DNA of 64,000 nucleotides from Paenibacillus paridis. Its GTDB lineage: Bacteria > Bacillota > Bacilli > Paenibacillales > Paenibacillaceae. How positions within the stretch are numbered: the first letter of the stretch is position 1; every line of letters begins with the position of its first letter. Under the pieces are notes generated by a model. That model was not told where the DNA came from. It did not search any database and saw only the letters and a program-made list of their open reading frames with translations. Positions 18,187 through 28,096 of this stretch are shown in pieces. The stretch lies in NCBI RefSeq assembly GCF_006345825.1, contig NZ_VCIX01000086.1:62001-126000 (forward strand), read 5' to 3'. The position numbers and the translations under genes are program-made.

Positions 18187-19611
18187 ATGGAAATAGATCA
18201 ACTAATCACCTATTCCTTTCCTAAGGAAATGCCAAGAAACGCTGATTATACGGTACGTGTGCGGAGGCCAGAGGGGGAGTGGGAGGAGCTTGACACCCTT
18301 CTAGTTAAGGTGGATATGCACCAGGTTAGGGAAGCTTCTATGTCACGATTTGATTTTGCCGGCGTGGTAGATATCGAGGTTACCTGCCATAGGGAGTCGA
18401 TCGAGCAAGTCGAGATTCGGCCGTTATCATCAGCTTTAATACCTGTGGTTGAAGGGGAACGAATTATCCGATTCAGTTTGGATCGCCCCCAAAAACTGTC
18501 CATTGAGATCAATGGCGACCGTTTTCATAATTTGCATCTATTTGCCAAGGCTGTAGAGGAGGGACCGCCTGATCCGACGGACCGAGGCGTTGCCGTCATT
18601 GAGCCAGGCATACATCGTACGGAAATATTATTTGCCAAATTAAAGGACCAGGTACATACGTTATATTTTAAACCAGGCATGCATCATATTGAACAAGTGC
18701 TATTAAGCATTCCTTCGAATATTTCCATTTATTTAGCCGGGGGATCTGTCCTTGTCGGATCTATCGTTTGCGACAGGGTGGAGCATGTGAAAATTAGCGG
18801 CAGAGGATTAATCTATTTATCGGACTTTGGAAGATTTTCCGCATTTCGTGGAGTCCGTATCCAATACTCGAGTCATATCGAAGTTTCAGGAATTGCCGTC
18901 ATTGATCCACCGCATTACAGCATTTACTTAGGACAAGCTGAGCGTATTAAAATAAATGACTTTGAATCATTCAGTACGCGCGGGTGGTCGGATGGGATCG
19001 ATATGATGTCCTGCTCCTATGTAGAAATTGATAATGTGTTTATGCGCAATTCGGATGATTGTATTGCAATCTATGGCCATCGTTGGGGTTATTACGGGGA
19101 TACACGATATATTGCTGTTAGAAATTCGGTACTATGGGCAGATGTTGCTCATCCAACGATGATCGGTACGCATGGCGATTATGATGCAAACGGGGATATA
19201 ATTGAAAATATTTTGTTTGAGAATATCGATATTTTAGAACATCATGAGCCGCAAGAAGGATATCGCGGTTGCTTAACCATTAATGCAGGAGATAAAAATA
19301 TCGTTCGCAATGTGGTTTATCGCAACATTCGTATCGAACCATTCGAGCAGGGAAGAATTATTGATATTCGAGTGGTCTGGAATAAGGATTATAACCCGGT
19401 ACCAGGCAACTGTATTGAGCATGTGTATTTTAGCCAAATTCAATATGCAGGCAGCGATACGCCAGCTTCATCGATTATCGGATTCGACGAGTCCCGTATG
19501 GTAAAGGACGTATTAATCGAAGAGTTTTATATGAACAAACAGAAGGTGACGGATGCTGAAGCGGGGAAAGTGAACATTGGAGCATTCACAGATCATATTC
19601 GTTTTCTTTAG
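18187..19611 (+). CDS. GH28-like right-handed beta-helix protein (polygalacturonase-type)
   Basis: This protein of 474 residues has an N-terminal beta-rich region of about 130 residues, then a parallel beta-helix. Acidic motifs resemble the GH28 active site: DGIDMMS, NSDDCIAIYGHRWG and GTHGDYDANG. No signal peptide is present, so it would act inside the cell, possibly on imported galacturonic-acid-containing oligosaccharides. A GGAGG site precedes the ATG at 18187. It stands alone, with its own candidate promoter. Related helix families such as GH49 cannot be excluded by eye. Confidence 0.8.
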   Translation: MEIDQLITYSFPKEMPRNADYTVRVRRPEGEWEELDTLLVKVDMHQVREASMSRFDFAGVVDIEVTCHRESIEQVEIRPLSSALIPVVEGERIIRFSLDRPQKLSIEINGDRFHNLHLFAKAVEEGPPDPTDRGVAVIEPGIHRTEILFAKLKDQVHTLYFKPGMHHIEQVLLSIPSNISIYLAGGSVLVGSIVCDRVEHVKISGRGLIYLSDFGRFSAFRGVRIQYSSHIEVSGIAVIDPPHYSIYLGQAERIKINDFESFSTRGWSDGIDMMSCSYVEIDNVFMRNSDDCIAIYGHRWGYYGDTRYIAVRNSVLWADVAHPTMIGTHGDYDANGDIIENILFENIDILEHHEPQEGYRGCLTINAGDKNIVRNVVYRNIRIEPFEQGRIIDIRVVWNKDYNPVPGNCIEHVYFSQIQYAGSDTPASSIIGFDESRMVKDVLIEEFYMNKQKVTDAEAGKVNIGAFTDHIRFL

Positions 19612-19728
19612 GGAGCACGATGCCTAAGACATCTGTTTTCTCAGAGATCATAAACAATGACTAAGCTTCTGTTCACTAAATAACAAATCTCAATCATCTA
19701 ACTACGACTTGGAAAGTGGGAATATAAA

Positions 19729-20709
19729 ATGGAATATGTGAAGCTAGGAAATACCGGATTGGATGTCTCGCGTCTCTGTCTTGGATGCATGAGCTTTGGC
19801 TTAGCCGAGCGGTGGACACATCCGTGGGTACTTAATGAAGAGAATAGCCGTCCAATTATCAAAAAGGCTTTGGACTTGGGCATTAATTTTTTTGATACGG
19901 CTAATATATATTCAACCGGATCAAGCGAGGAATTTGTGGGAAAAGCGTTGAAGGATTATGCCAATCGGGATGAGATCGTCATTGCGACGAAAGTTCATTT
20001 CCGAATGCATGAAGGCCCTAATGGTGCAGGCCTTTCCCGAAAGGCAATTATGAGTGAAATCGATAAGAGCTTGAAGCGGCTAGGCACTGATTACGTTGAT
20101 CTGTACCAGATCCACCGATGGGATTACAACACGCCGATTGAAGAGACGATGGAAGCTTTGCATGATGTAGTGAAGGCAGGGAAAGCAAGATACATCGGGG
20201 CATCAGCCATGTACGCATGGCAGTTCCTTAAGGCGCTGCATGTTGCCGAGAAGCATGGATGGACCCGATTTGTATCCATGCAAAATCATCTTAACCTCAT
20301 TTACCGTGAAGAAGAGAGGGAGATGATGCCGCTTTGCGCGGAAGAAAAAATCGGTGTTATTCCGTACAGCCCTCTTGCTTCAGGAAGATTGGTACGTGAT
20401 TGGTCCGAAACCACACATCGTTCCGAAACCGACCAAGCTCAGAAAATGAAATACGATGCAACGGCAAATATGGACCGATTGATCGTAGATCGTGTAACTG
20501 CGATCGCAGAAAAACGCGGCGTTCCTCGCATTCAAATTGCACTTGCCTGGTTATTGCAGAAAAAACCAGTAACCGCACCCATTATCGGTGCTACGAAATT
20601 GCTCCATCTCGAAGAGGCGGTAGGTGCTCTTGCGATTACGTTAACGCAGGATGAGATTGCGTCGCTAGAAGAGCTATATGTTCCCCATCCTGTAGTTGGC
20701 GCGCAGTAA
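19729..20709 (+). CDS. Aldo/keto reductase
   Basis: This NADPH-dependent oxidoreductase of 326 residues has the AKR catalytic tetrad visible as D56, Y61, K88 and H129 (FFDTANIYSTGSSEE, ATKVHF, LYQIHRWD). The start MEYVKLGNTGLDVSRLCLG is classic for the YajO/IolS-like group. A C-terminal IIGATK stretch binds the cofactor phosphate. It is a single gene 117 bases after the GH28-like gene and 119 bases before a cupin gene. The physiological carbonyl substrate is not known. Confidence 0.95.
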   Translation: MEYVKLGNTGLDVSRLCLGCMSFGLAERWTHPWVLNEENSRPIIKKALDLGINFFDTANIYSTGSSEEFVGKALKDYANRDEIVIATKVHFRMHEGPNGAGLSRKAIMSEIDKSLKRLGTDYVDLYQIHRWDYNTPIEETMEALHDVVKAGKARYIGASAMYAWQFLKALHVAEKHGWTRFVSMQNHLNLIYREEEREMMPLCAEEKIGVIPYSPLASGRLVRDWSETTHRSETDQAQKMKYDATANMDRLIVDRVTAIAEKRGVPRIQIALAWLLQKKPVTAPIIGATKLLHLEEAVGALAITLTQDEIASLEELYVPHPVVGAQ

Positions 20710-20828
20710 GAAGGAAAGAAAAGAAGGAATTATTCGCTCTACACCACAATAAGCCTGAGCTAAAGAGTGTTGCTGTTATCCTAACCGAAGATGGACCAAC
20801 TAAATGAATGAGACAAGGAGATTAAAAA

Positions 20829-21242
20829 ATGAATCAAGCAAAAGATTTATCGGAAAGCGTGATCTTCCCGAAAGGCCAAAAAATCACAAATAACTATTTC
20901 GTTGGAGGAGCTTGGCTGGAGATGCTCGTTCCTTCTGATTCTCCCCTACATTGCCCGATTGGCAATGTAACGTTCGAACCTGGCGCAAGGAACAATTGGC
21001 ACAAGCATCCAGGTGGCCAGATTCTGCTTGTTACTGGCGGCACGGGATATTACCAGGAAGAAGGCAAGCCAGCACAAGTGATTCGTGAAGGCGATGTCGT
21101 ACAAATCCCTTCGGATGTGAAGCATTGGCATGGAGCGGCAGCGAATAGCTGGTTTACACATATTGCGATAAGCACCAATATCCATATGGGCGATACCGAA
21201 TGGCTGGAACCTGTATCGGATGAAGCGTATGGAAATTTATAA
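20829..21242 (+). CDS. Cupin-domain protein
   Basis: This is a small single-domain cupin of 137 residues. Metal-binding motifs are visible as NNWHKHPGGQILLVTGG and VKHWHGAA. It resembles the carboxymuconolactone decarboxylase-associated and quercetinase-like cupins often found near aldo/keto reductases. AAGGAG lies eight bases before the ATG. It probably belongs with the preceding reductase gene. No specific reaction can be given. Confidence 0.88.
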   Translation: MNQAKDLSESVIFPKGQKITNNYFVGGAWLEMLVPSDSPLHCPIGNVTFEPGARNNWHKHPGGQILLVTGGTGYYQEEGKPAQVIREGDVVQIPSDVKHWHGAAANSWFTHIAISTNIHMGDTEWLEPVSDEAYGNL

Positions 21243-21353
21243 TGACAGGCTGAATTGACGGGAGAAGGGTAGGAGGCGGGAGCCATACAGGAATTAGGTT
21301 GGAGGACAGTGTCAGATATAGGTGGGATTACATTTGCATGAGGTGATTTGGAT

Positions 21354-22145
21354 ATGGAATTTATTCACGAAGATGAAGCGCTGGCAGTAACCGTTACGAG
21401 AGCAATTCACACTGGCGATATTCCATCGTTGAAACGACTTCTTGCCGAGAATCCGGGCTTGGCTAAGGCAAGAATTATCGGCAAAGGCAGTAACAACGAC
21501 AATAACGTCAATAGCGGTGAAGCATCCCGAACCCTTTTGCATATCGTGACCGACTGGCCCGGCCACTTTCCTAACGGCTCTGCTACTGTAAATGCATTAG
21601 TCGAGTTTGGTGCGGAGGTGAACGCTCGCTTTACGGGATCACACGCCGAGACACCGCTACATTGGGCTTCGAGTTGTGATGACATTGAAGTGCTTGATGC
21701 GCTGCTTGATGCGGGTGCCGACATCGAAGCGGCAGGTGCAGTGATTGCAGGCGGCACACCGCTAGACGATGCAGTAGCGTTCGCGCAGTGGCGGGCAGCG
21801 CGTAGGTTGGTTGAACGTGGAGCGCAAATCGCACTCTGGCATGCAGCTGCGCTTGGGCAATTTGAAGCAATTGAGGCCTACTTCGCGGGTTCCAAGCTTT
21901 CAGAGCGTTACCCTTGGGGAGCAAGCCGCTCTTCAACTCCGGACAAGATTGCCGTCGCTTTCTGGTGTGCTTGCCATGGTGGACAACGGCGTTCGGCAGA
22001 GTACCTTCTTGGCCGTGGTGCCGAACTGAACTGGATCTCCGCTTGGGATGGATTGACCCCGCTTGATGCAGCGAAACGAAGTTCTGCTGCCGAACTTGTT
22101 CATTGGCTGCATAGTCAAGGCGCCAAATCTGCCAGCGAATTGTGA
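21354..22145 (+). CDS. Ankyrin-repeat protein
   Basis: This protein of 263 residues has ankyrin-like repeats around residues 20-45, 75-110 (AETPLHWASSCDDIEVLDAL) and 180-250 (LTPLDAAKRSS). ATG at 21354 is chosen because AGGTGA lies seven bases upstream; a TTG six bases earlier is too close to that site. There is no signal peptide or membrane segment. Ankyrin repeats mediate protein contacts and the partner is unknown. Confidence 0.85.
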   Translation: MEFIHEDEALAVTVTRAIHTGDIPSLKRLLAENPGLAKARIIGKGSNNDNNVNSGEASRTLLHIVTDWPGHFPNGSATVNALVEFGAEVNARFTGSHAETPLHWASSCDDIEVLDALLDAGADIEAAGAVIAGGTPLDDAVAFAQWRAARRLVERGAQIALWHAAALGQFEAIEAYFAGSKLSERYPWGASRSSTPDKIAVAFWCACHGGQRRSAEYLLGRGAELNWISAWDGLTPLDAAKRSSAAELVHWLHSQGAKSASEL

Positions 22146-22211
22146 AGCATGAATGATATGCAAGGCACAGTGTATACTGGGATCTAAATTCATCGATAAA
22201 GGAGTAGGGTT

Positions 22212-22430
22212 ATGAGCCATATCGATCAAACAAAACCAGAATCTGATTTGCCCAAAATCGGTCAGCCTGCACTACGTGCACTCTCCAACGCAGGCATATA
22301 TAGACTTGAACAATTTACGAAAATAACGGAAGCAGACCTATTGAAGCTGCATGGCGTAGGGCCTAAAGCGGTGAGGATTCTGATTGAAGTGCTCAAAGAA
22401 AAAGGACTGTCCTTTGCTAAGCAAGGTTAA
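22212..22430 (+). CDS. Small helix-hairpin-helix protein
   Basis: This protein of 72 residues has a helix-hairpin-helix fold like the C-terminal domain of the RNA polymerase alpha subunit. Key stretches are IGQPALRALSNAGI and LLKLHGVGPKAVRILIEVL. It probably binds DNA without sequence specificity. AAAGGAGTAGGG precedes the ATG. Proteins like this are common stand-alone genes in Bacilli and have no assigned role. Confidence 0.85.
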   Translation: MSHIDQTKPESDLPKIGQPALRALSNAGIYRLEQFTKITEADLLKLHGVGPKAVRILIEVLKEKGLSFAKQG

Positions 22431-22506
22431 CAAACGAATAAACGGAAATAGCCCAGTCTTGTGAAACCGCACGATACAACGTAAGAAGAAAGGAGCTTTA
22501 CACCTC

Positions 22507-22929
22507 ATGTACGAACAGAAAACAAAAGAAACCGACAACAGCGTCATCGAGTTTCTTGATCTTATCGAGAATGAGAAGAAACGCGAGGACGCCTATAAGC
22601 TCTTAGCTATTTTCACAGAAGCAACGGGCTACCCAGCCAAGATGTGGGGACCGAGCATCATTGGGTTTGGTTCCTATCACTACCGCTATGACACGGGCCA
22701 CGAAGGGGATGCACCGCTGGCAGGCTTCTCGCCTAGAAAAGCAAAAGTCAGCTTATACTTTGCGACCGGGGACACGGAAAGGGCTGCATTGCTGCAAAGC
22801 CTTGGCAAACATACCGCGGGCAAAGCCTGTGTATATATCAATAAAGTAGCGGATATTGATGTTGCTGTACTGAAAGAATTGATAGGCCAATCGGTTGCCT
22901 ATCTGAACGAGAGGTATCCGAAGGCTTAA
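22507..22929 (+). CDS. DUF1801-domain protein
   Basis: This protein of 140 residues has the YdhG-like fold. The stretch AKMWGPSIIGFGSYHYRY and the C-terminal DVAVLKELIGQSVAYL are typical. It should be cytosolic. AAGAAAGGAG lies upstream of the ATG. It is one of three DUF1801-type proteins in the window, with 23919-24290 and 58634-58975. The molecular function is not established. Confidence 0.88.
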   Translation: MYEQKTKETDNSVIEFLDLIENEKKREDAYKLLAIFTEATGYPAKMWGPSIIGFGSYHYRYDTGHEGDAPLAGFSPRKAKVSLYFATGDTERAALLQSLGKHTAGKACVYINKVADIDVAVLKELIGQSVAYLNERYPKA

Positions 22930-22959
22930 AAGGAAGCCGATGATGAGGGCGCCTTTTTT
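22928..22959. terminator. Weak bidirectional terminator
   Basis: AAAAGG (22928-22933) can pair with CCTTTT (22952-22957) around a GC-containing loop, with T-rich tails on both strands. It sits between convergent genes and overlaps the stop of the HTH gene. Confidence 0.45.
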
Positions 22960-23185
22960 AACCGATAGTGGTGGTGTCTTCGTCACTTTTGTATTCTAAA
23001 ATATCGCCAGGCTGACAATGTAAAGCTTTGCAAATCGCCTCTAGGGTGGAGAAGCGAATCGCTTTTGCCTTTCCGTTTTTCAATATAGAAAGGTTAGCCA
23101 TTGTGATTCCAACCCTCTCTGAAAGCTCGGTTACGCTCATTTTTCTTTTAGCCAGCATTACATCAATATTGATTATGATCGCCAT
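22958..23185 (-). CDS. Cro/CI-type helix-turn-helix regulator (YozG-like)
   Basis: This is a single-domain regulator of 75 residues. The helix-turn-helix lies around VTELSERVGITMANLSILK, and CKALHCQPGDILEY is the typical end of this group. ATG at 23185 is chosen because GAGGTGA lies five bases upstream on the minus strand; the earlier GTG overlaps that site. It lies ten bases after a DUF2975 membrane-protein gene. That pairing is very common and suggests a membrane protein with its own regulator. Confidence 0.93.
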   Translation of the reverse strand: MAIIINIDVMLAKRKMSVTELSERVGITMANLSILKNGKAKAIRFSTLEAICKALHCQPGDILEYKSDEDTTTIG

Positions 23186-23195
23186 GTTATTCACC

Positions 23196-23678
23196 TCAGA
23201 CCGTCAAATCATTTTCTGATTTTATTTCAATAGCTTCTTTTAGCAGCTTTTGGAGAACAGCAGCAAAAACAGCAATGACCATGGAAGCAAAAATGATGAC
23301 CAATCCAATGACGATGACGCCCGGGGCATCGTCCATTTCTGCGATGAGATAGAAGAGCGGCATGCCTACCGCATATAAGATGCTGATTATGAGTGCGCAA
23401 TATTTTATATTTTTTAAAACCTGCACAGATAATTCCGAGAAAGCATTGTTCTTGTCAATGTAGCCTAATAGCTTAAAAGCTTGGTACAGAGCAATGTAAA
23501 AAGGTATCGCGGACGCATACAGATCGATGAAAACAAGAGATTTGATATAAGTCATATCCGGATACAGCTCTGCTGCAAAATTCGCGATTTCTGGCACCAG
23601 AAATATACATAATGCAAGAACTGGAATTCCAATCAAAATAACAGCTGCCTTTAAAAAAAGCGTTGTTCCTCGATTCAT
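23196..23678 (-). CDS. DUF2975 membrane protein
   Basis: This protein of 160 residues has four predicted membrane segments. ATG at 23678 (MNRGTTLFLKAAVI) follows a GAGGGGC site on the minus strand. It is co-transcribed with the HTH regulator ten bases downstream. DUF2975/HTH pairs occur across Firmicutes and their role is unknown. Confidence 0.9.
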   Translation of the reverse strand: MNRGTTLFLKAAVILIGIPVLALCIFLVPEIANFAAELYPDMTYIKSLVFIDLYASAIPFYIALYQAFKLLGYIDKNNAFSELSVQVLKNIKYCALIISILYAVGMPLFYLIAEMDDAPGVIVIGLVIIFASMVIAVFAAVLQKLLKEAIEIKSENDLTV

Positions 23679-23918
23679 GTAAAGCCCCTCACTTATGATT
23701 GAATTTGATTTGACTTTAACATGAGTCTTATCGTTTATCAATAATTTTTTTTCTTAATTAGATAATATATTGTTGTTATAAGGATCTTCTCTTTCGAAAC
23801 CGCATGATAGCCCTTTCCATCGTTTTGACTATCTAGCGTGTAAAATATATAGTTGAAAAACAGGCGTTCTTCAAGAGCCTCTTTAAGCGAAATCCTATTA
23901 TTTTCAGGAGGGAACAAC

Positions 23919-24290
23919 ATGGAAGTATTTGCAGACTATTTAGCGAAAATAGATCATCCGGATCACCAGGCAAGAACGGAAGAGGTATTGGCGTGGGTAA
24001 CGGAGAAATTTCCGAATTTATTGCCGAAAATAGCATGGAAACAGCCTATGTTTACCGATCACGGCACATACATTATTGGCTTTAGCGTTTCCAAGCATCA
24101 TTTGGCCGTTGCCCCTGAAAAGGCTGGAATGGCTCAGTTTGCTGATTCCATTGTGCAGGCTGGCTATGATCACACGAAGCTGCTGGTGCGAATTCAGTGG
24201 AATCAACCGGTTGATTACGCTTTGCTTGAGCAAATGATTGAGTTTAACATTTTGGATAAGGCAGATTGCTCCACTTTTTGGCGGGAATAA
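23919..24290 (+). CDS. YdhG-like DUF1801 protein
   Basis: This protein of 123 residues matches the Bacillus YdhG group, described as frataxin-like iron chaperones. ATG at 23919 follows a strong AGGAGGG site; upstream in-frame codons lack one. Typical stretches are IAWKQPMFTDHGTYIIGF and LLVRIQWNQPVDYALL. It stands alone. Iron delivery is known only for relatives and is not shown by this sequence. Confidence 0.88.
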   Translation: MEVFADYLAKIDHPDHQARTEEVLAWVTEKFPNLLPKIAWKQPMFTDHGTYIIGFSVSKHHLAVAPEKAGMAQFADSIVQAGYDHTKLLVRIQWNQPVDYALLEQMIEFNILDKADCSTFWRE

Positions 24291-24357
24291 AAATAGGACA
24301 GCCCGTAGCGCCTATGGTTGAGCGATATGCATGATCATTTTTATACCATCACAACTC

Positions 24358-25263
24358 TTATTCCGAATTCCTTGTCATATGGAGCTTTCTGTAGCTCTGG
24401 GGGCTTTGCCCATACTTTTTTTTGAAGGCTTTGCTGAAGTAGCACAGCTCGGCGAAGCCTGCCTGTTCCGCCACTTCGGATATGAGCGAGCCCGGCAGCA
24501 GCACTAGCTCTTTGGCTTTCTCAAGGCGGATCTGGTTCATTCTCTCCACAATGGTGTTCCCCGTAAGCTTCTTATATTGGCGCGACAGATGTCCGTAGCT
24601 CATATGCAGGGATGCGGCAAGCTCAGCTACGCTCAGTCTGCCCCCCTGAAAGTCCTCCAGATAGACCTCCACTTTGCGTACTAGCGGGTCCTGAGCGGTT
24701 CTCATTAATTCAACTTGTCCACCGGCCGACTGCTGCAGCAGGCATAGGCTCTCCAGCAGCCGCACAAGCAGGAGCTGAAGTCCAAGCTCCGAGCGGTTCA
24801 GACGGGCTTCTTCCAAGAAATGAAGGAGCATCATGCCAAAGCCTGCTTCATCGTGATAAGCGCCGGGTTTCCACTTATGCAGAAGCTCGAGCTGGGCATA
24901 TAGTGACTCCTCTGGCTTAGCTTCCCGTTCCGGTTCGGCGCGGCGAATTCGCCACCTAAAGCAGAGCCCTTCATGCGGATTGCCGCGGGTATAGGAATGG
25001 GAATGGACCATGCCTGGCGGGATGAGGAAGAAGCCGCCCTTCCGAACAGATAGGGAATCCCCGTCGAATCGCGTTTCCATTTTACCTTCGAGCACATAAT
25101 TAAATTCAAACCAGGTGTGGGCATGCGGCGGGCATTTGCTGGCTGTGCCAATTTGTTCAAAAATGATATCTACCCACTCGATGATTGCATCTTGAATTTG
25201 AATTTCCCGGCATATTCGATTGAATACAGGAGGTAGGTTGGCTTTCCAGTCGTTAAGGTCCAT
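24358..25263 (-). CDS. AraC-family regulator with N-terminal cupin
   Basis: This cytosolic regulator of 301 residues has an N-terminal sugar-sensing cupin (CPPHAHTWFEFNYVLEG, then FFLIPPGMVHSH) and a C-terminal AraC DNA-binding domain (about residues 200-296). It is divergent from the GH38 gene at 25406 across 142 bases and very probably activates it in response to a sugar. The ATG at 25263 is the first good start on the minus strand. Confidence 0.93.
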   Translation of the reverse strand: MDLNDWKANLPPVFNRICREIQIQDAIIEWVDIIFEQIGTASKCPPHAHTWFEFNYVLEGKMETRFDGDSLSVRKGGFFLIPPGMVHSHSYTRGNPHEGLCFRWRIRRAEPEREAKPEESLYAQLELLHKWKPGAYHDEAGFGMMLLHFLEEARLNRSELGLQLLLVRLLESLCLLQQSAGGQVELMRTAQDPLVRKVEVYLEDFQGGRLSVAELAASLHMSYGHLSRQYKKLTGNTIVERMNQIRLEKAKELVLLPGSLISEVAEQAGFAELCYFSKAFKKKYGQSPQSYRKLHMTRNSE

Positions 25264-25405
25264 ATTGATTTAACTTCTTTCCGTTTTTTCTCTCGATTAT
25301 ATCATAATAAGACAAATATCTGCTTGAATTGGAAATGTACTTGGCAACCCTGCGGCCTCAAAATAGATCATACAGATTAGCTATCTTATTGAGGAGGCAG
25401 CAATA

Positions 25406-27871
25406 ATGAAGAGATTACATTTGCTCAGCAACGCCCATCTTGACCCGGTATGGCAATGGGAATGGGAAGAAGGGGCAGCAGCAGCCGTATCTACGTTTCG
25501 CGCGGCGGCGGAATTTTGCGAAGAATATGACGGTTATATCTTTAATCATAATGAAGTCATTCTCTACAAATGGATCGAGGAATACGAGCCCGGATTATTC
25601 AAGCGCATTCAGCGGCTGGTGCAGGAGGGCAAATGGAATATCATGGGCGGCTGGTATTTGCAGCCCGATTGCAATATGCTATCCGGCGAGTCCTTCGTTC
25701 GCCAGATTTTGTTAGGCAAAGCCTATTTCAAAGAGAAGTTCGGGAAGGAGCCGACGACGGCTATCAATTTTGACTCCTTCGGCCATACGCGAGGGCTAGT
25801 GCAAATTTTGGAGCAGGCTGGCTATGATTCCTATCTCTTTATGCGCCCGGATGAAATGGAGGAGCTCCCTGCCATAGACTTTATATGGGAGGGGTATAAC
25901 GGCAGCAAGGTGATGGCCCATAAAGTTCAGGGCGGCTATAACACGCTGATGGGCAAGACCCGCGATAAAATAGAGCAGTGGCTGGCAGGCCATCCCGAGG
26001 AAGAAACGAGTCTGGTGCTGTGGGGCGTAGGCAATCACGGCGGAGGGCCGTCACGCATCGACCTTGAGCAGATTCGTCTGCTGATGCAGGAGCGCGCGGA
26101 CTATGAAATTATCCATTCTACGCCGGAACGTTATTTTGAGGATTTACGGAAAAAAGAGCTGCCCGCCTTTGCGGGGGATTTGAATCCTCGCTTCGTAGGC
26201 TGCTACACCTCCATGATCCGCATTAAGCAGAAGCACCGCCAGCTCGAGAATGAATTTTTTATGACGGAAAAAATGCTCTCAACCGCTGCGCTGCAAGGGC
26301 TGTTGTCTTACCCCGCAAACGAGCTGCATGAAGCGTTATGCGATCTGCTGACGGCGCAGTTTCACGATATTTTGCCGGGTTCGTCGATCCAGCCTGCCGA
26401 AGAAGCATCGCTGCGCTTGATTGACCATGGGCTTGAGATCGCAGCACGGCTGAAAGCGCGAGCGTTCTTCGCCCTTGCGACCGGCCAGCCGAAGGCAGCG
26501 CTTAAAGAATATCCGATCTTGATTTATAACCCACATCCGTTCCCGGTTAAAGGGATATTTGAATGTGAATTCATGCTGGAGGACCAGAACTGGAAAGAAG
26601 AGTTTTCGATGCCGTTGGTATATCAGAACGGAGAGCTTCTGCCTTGCCAGCCAGAGAAGGAACGCAGCAACTTGAATTTGGACTGGAGAAAAAGAGTTGT
26701 CTTCGCAGCAGAGCTAGCTCCTTCCTCCATGAGCCGGTTCGATTGCCGAATCGAAATGCTCGCTGCCAAGCCGCTTCCTGAGCTGAAAGAGCAAGGGGGC
26801 TGCTATACGTTCGAGACGGCTGAGCTGCGCGTGGTCATTAATGCGCAAACGGGGCTTCTTGACGAATACGTGGCAGGGAATGTATCTTTCTTGCGCCCCA
26901 ATGCCTTTGCGGCATTGGTGATGAAGGACAATGAAGATCCGTGGCGGATGGATACGAATATTTTTGACCAAATGGAAGGAAGCTTCTCGCTGATGAGTCC
27001 GGAAGAGAGCGGCCGTTTCTCCGGTGTGAACGGTTCCCTACCTGCTGTGAGGGTGATCGAGGACGGAGCGGTTCGCACGGTTATTGAAGCGGTATTTCAG
27101 TATGGCGGTTCATCCATTTGCCAGGTATATAAGCTGCCGAAGAGAGGAACCGAGGTGGAGATCGAGCTGCGGGTCTACTGGAACGAGAAGGACAAAATGC
27201 TCAAGCTGTCCATCCCTACCTCTTTGGAGCAAGGGGATTTCTTCGGCCAAACGGCCTTTGGCGTTAACCCGCTGGACCGTGAGGGCAACGAGACTGTATC
27301 GCAAAAATGGATTTCGGTAGAGGATGCTGCTCAAAACCTCGCAGTTACTTGTCTGAATAACGGGATCTACGGCAGCGATTTCCGCCAAGGCGAGATGCGT
27401 TTGTCACTGCTGCGGAGCGCCGGATATTGCGCGCATCCGATTGGCGAGCGGCCCATTATGGTTCAGGACCGCTTCCAGCCGCGCATGGATCAGGGCGAGC
27501 GCAGCTATACCTTCTGGTTGAATGCAGGAGAGCTTGCCGATCGAAGACAAAAGGTAGACCGGGAAAGCCTGCTTCATAACGAGCAGCCGTATGCGTTGTC
27601 GTTCTTTCCTTCGGGAGAGGGGGAAAGCCTCGATTCGTTCCTTACGCTGGAGGATGACGTTATTCAGCTTAGCGCCTTCAAGAAAGAGGAGCAGGGAGAA
27701 GGCTATGTGATACGCTTGTTTGAGCCGACCGGCCTGGGCGGCTCGACAACGGTCAGCATCCCCAAGCTTGGCATACGCGAGGAAGTCAGCTTAAACGGAT
27801 TTGAGGTGAAGACGTTCCGTATCGCGCCGGAGTCCGGAACGCTTGAGGAAGCTTCACTATGTGAAGGCTAA
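25406..27871 (+). CDS. Alpha-mannosidase-like enzyme, glycoside hydrolase family 38
   Basis: This GH38 protein of 821 residues is of the shorter MngB-like type. Zinc ligands lie in SNAHLDPVW (H11, D13). The nucleophile is expected at D123 in INFDSFGHTRG. QFHDILPGSSI is conserved. There is no signal peptide. GAGGAGG precedes the ATG. It differs strongly in length and sequence from the GH38 at 5432-8632, so the two probably act on different alpha-mannosides. The gene ends 16 bases before a strong terminator and is likely controlled by the divergent AraC regulator. Confidence 0.95.
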   Translation: MKRLHLLSNAHLDPVWQWEWEEGAAAAVSTFRAAAEFCEEYDGYIFNHNEVILYKWIEEYEPGLFKRIQRLVQEGKWNIMGGWYLQPDCNMLSGESFVRQILLGKAYFKEKFGKEPTTAINFDSFGHTRGLVQILEQAGYDSYLFMRPDEMEELPAIDFIWEGYNGSKVMAHKVQGGYNTLMGKTRDKIEQWLAGHPEEETSLVLWGVGNHGGGPSRIDLEQIRLLMQERADYEIIHSTPERYFEDLRKKELPAFAGDLNPRFVGCYTSMIRIKQKHRQLENEFFMTEKMLSTAALQGLLSYPANELHEALCDLLTAQFHDILPGSSIQPAEEASLRLIDHGLEIAARLKARAFFALATGQPKAALKEYPILIYNPHPFPVKGIFECEFMLEDQNWKEEFSMPLVYQNGELLPCQPEKERSNLNLDWRKRVVFAAELAPSSMSRFDCRIEMLAAKPLPELKEQGGCYTFETAELRVVINAQTGLLDEYVAGNVSFLRPNAFAALVMKDNEDPWRMDTNIFDQMEGSFSLMSPEESGRFSGVNGSLPAVRVIEDGAVRTVIEAVFQYGGSSICQVYKLPKRGTEVEIELRVYWNEKDKMLKLSIPTSLEQGDFFGQTAFGVNPLDREGNETVSQKWISVEDAAQNLAVTCLNNGIYGSDFRQGEMRLSLLRSAGYCAHPIGERPIMVQDRFQPRMDQGERSYTFWLNAGELADRRQKVDRESLLHNEQPYALSFFPSGEGESLDSFLTLEDDVIQLSAFKKEEQGEGYVIRLFEPTGLGGSTTVSIPKLGIREEVSLNGFEVKTFRIAPESGTLEEASLCEG

Positions 27872-27887
27872 TATGCAGTAGGATGAA

Positions 27888-27926
27888 GTCGCCGAGCGGT
27901 CAACAGACCGCTTGGCGGCTTTTTTT
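27888..27926 (+). terminator. Rho-independent terminator after GH38
   Basis: GCCGAGCGGTC (27891-27901) pairs with GACCGCTTGGC (27906-27916) with one G-U pair and an AACA loop, followed by a seven-base T-run. Confidence 0.9.
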
Positions 27927-28096
27927 GCATCCCCAAGGGACGCAGCGTGGCAGCCTTACCCCATAACGGACAGCCACGGGCAGTTAAGGGATAAATTCTC
28001 CTGAAAATATGCAGTAATTATAAAGTTTAAGGGGGCGAAGCCCAAAAATGGCGGTGCTATAATAGCGTTACTGACAGATAAGAAAGGGGCATTACG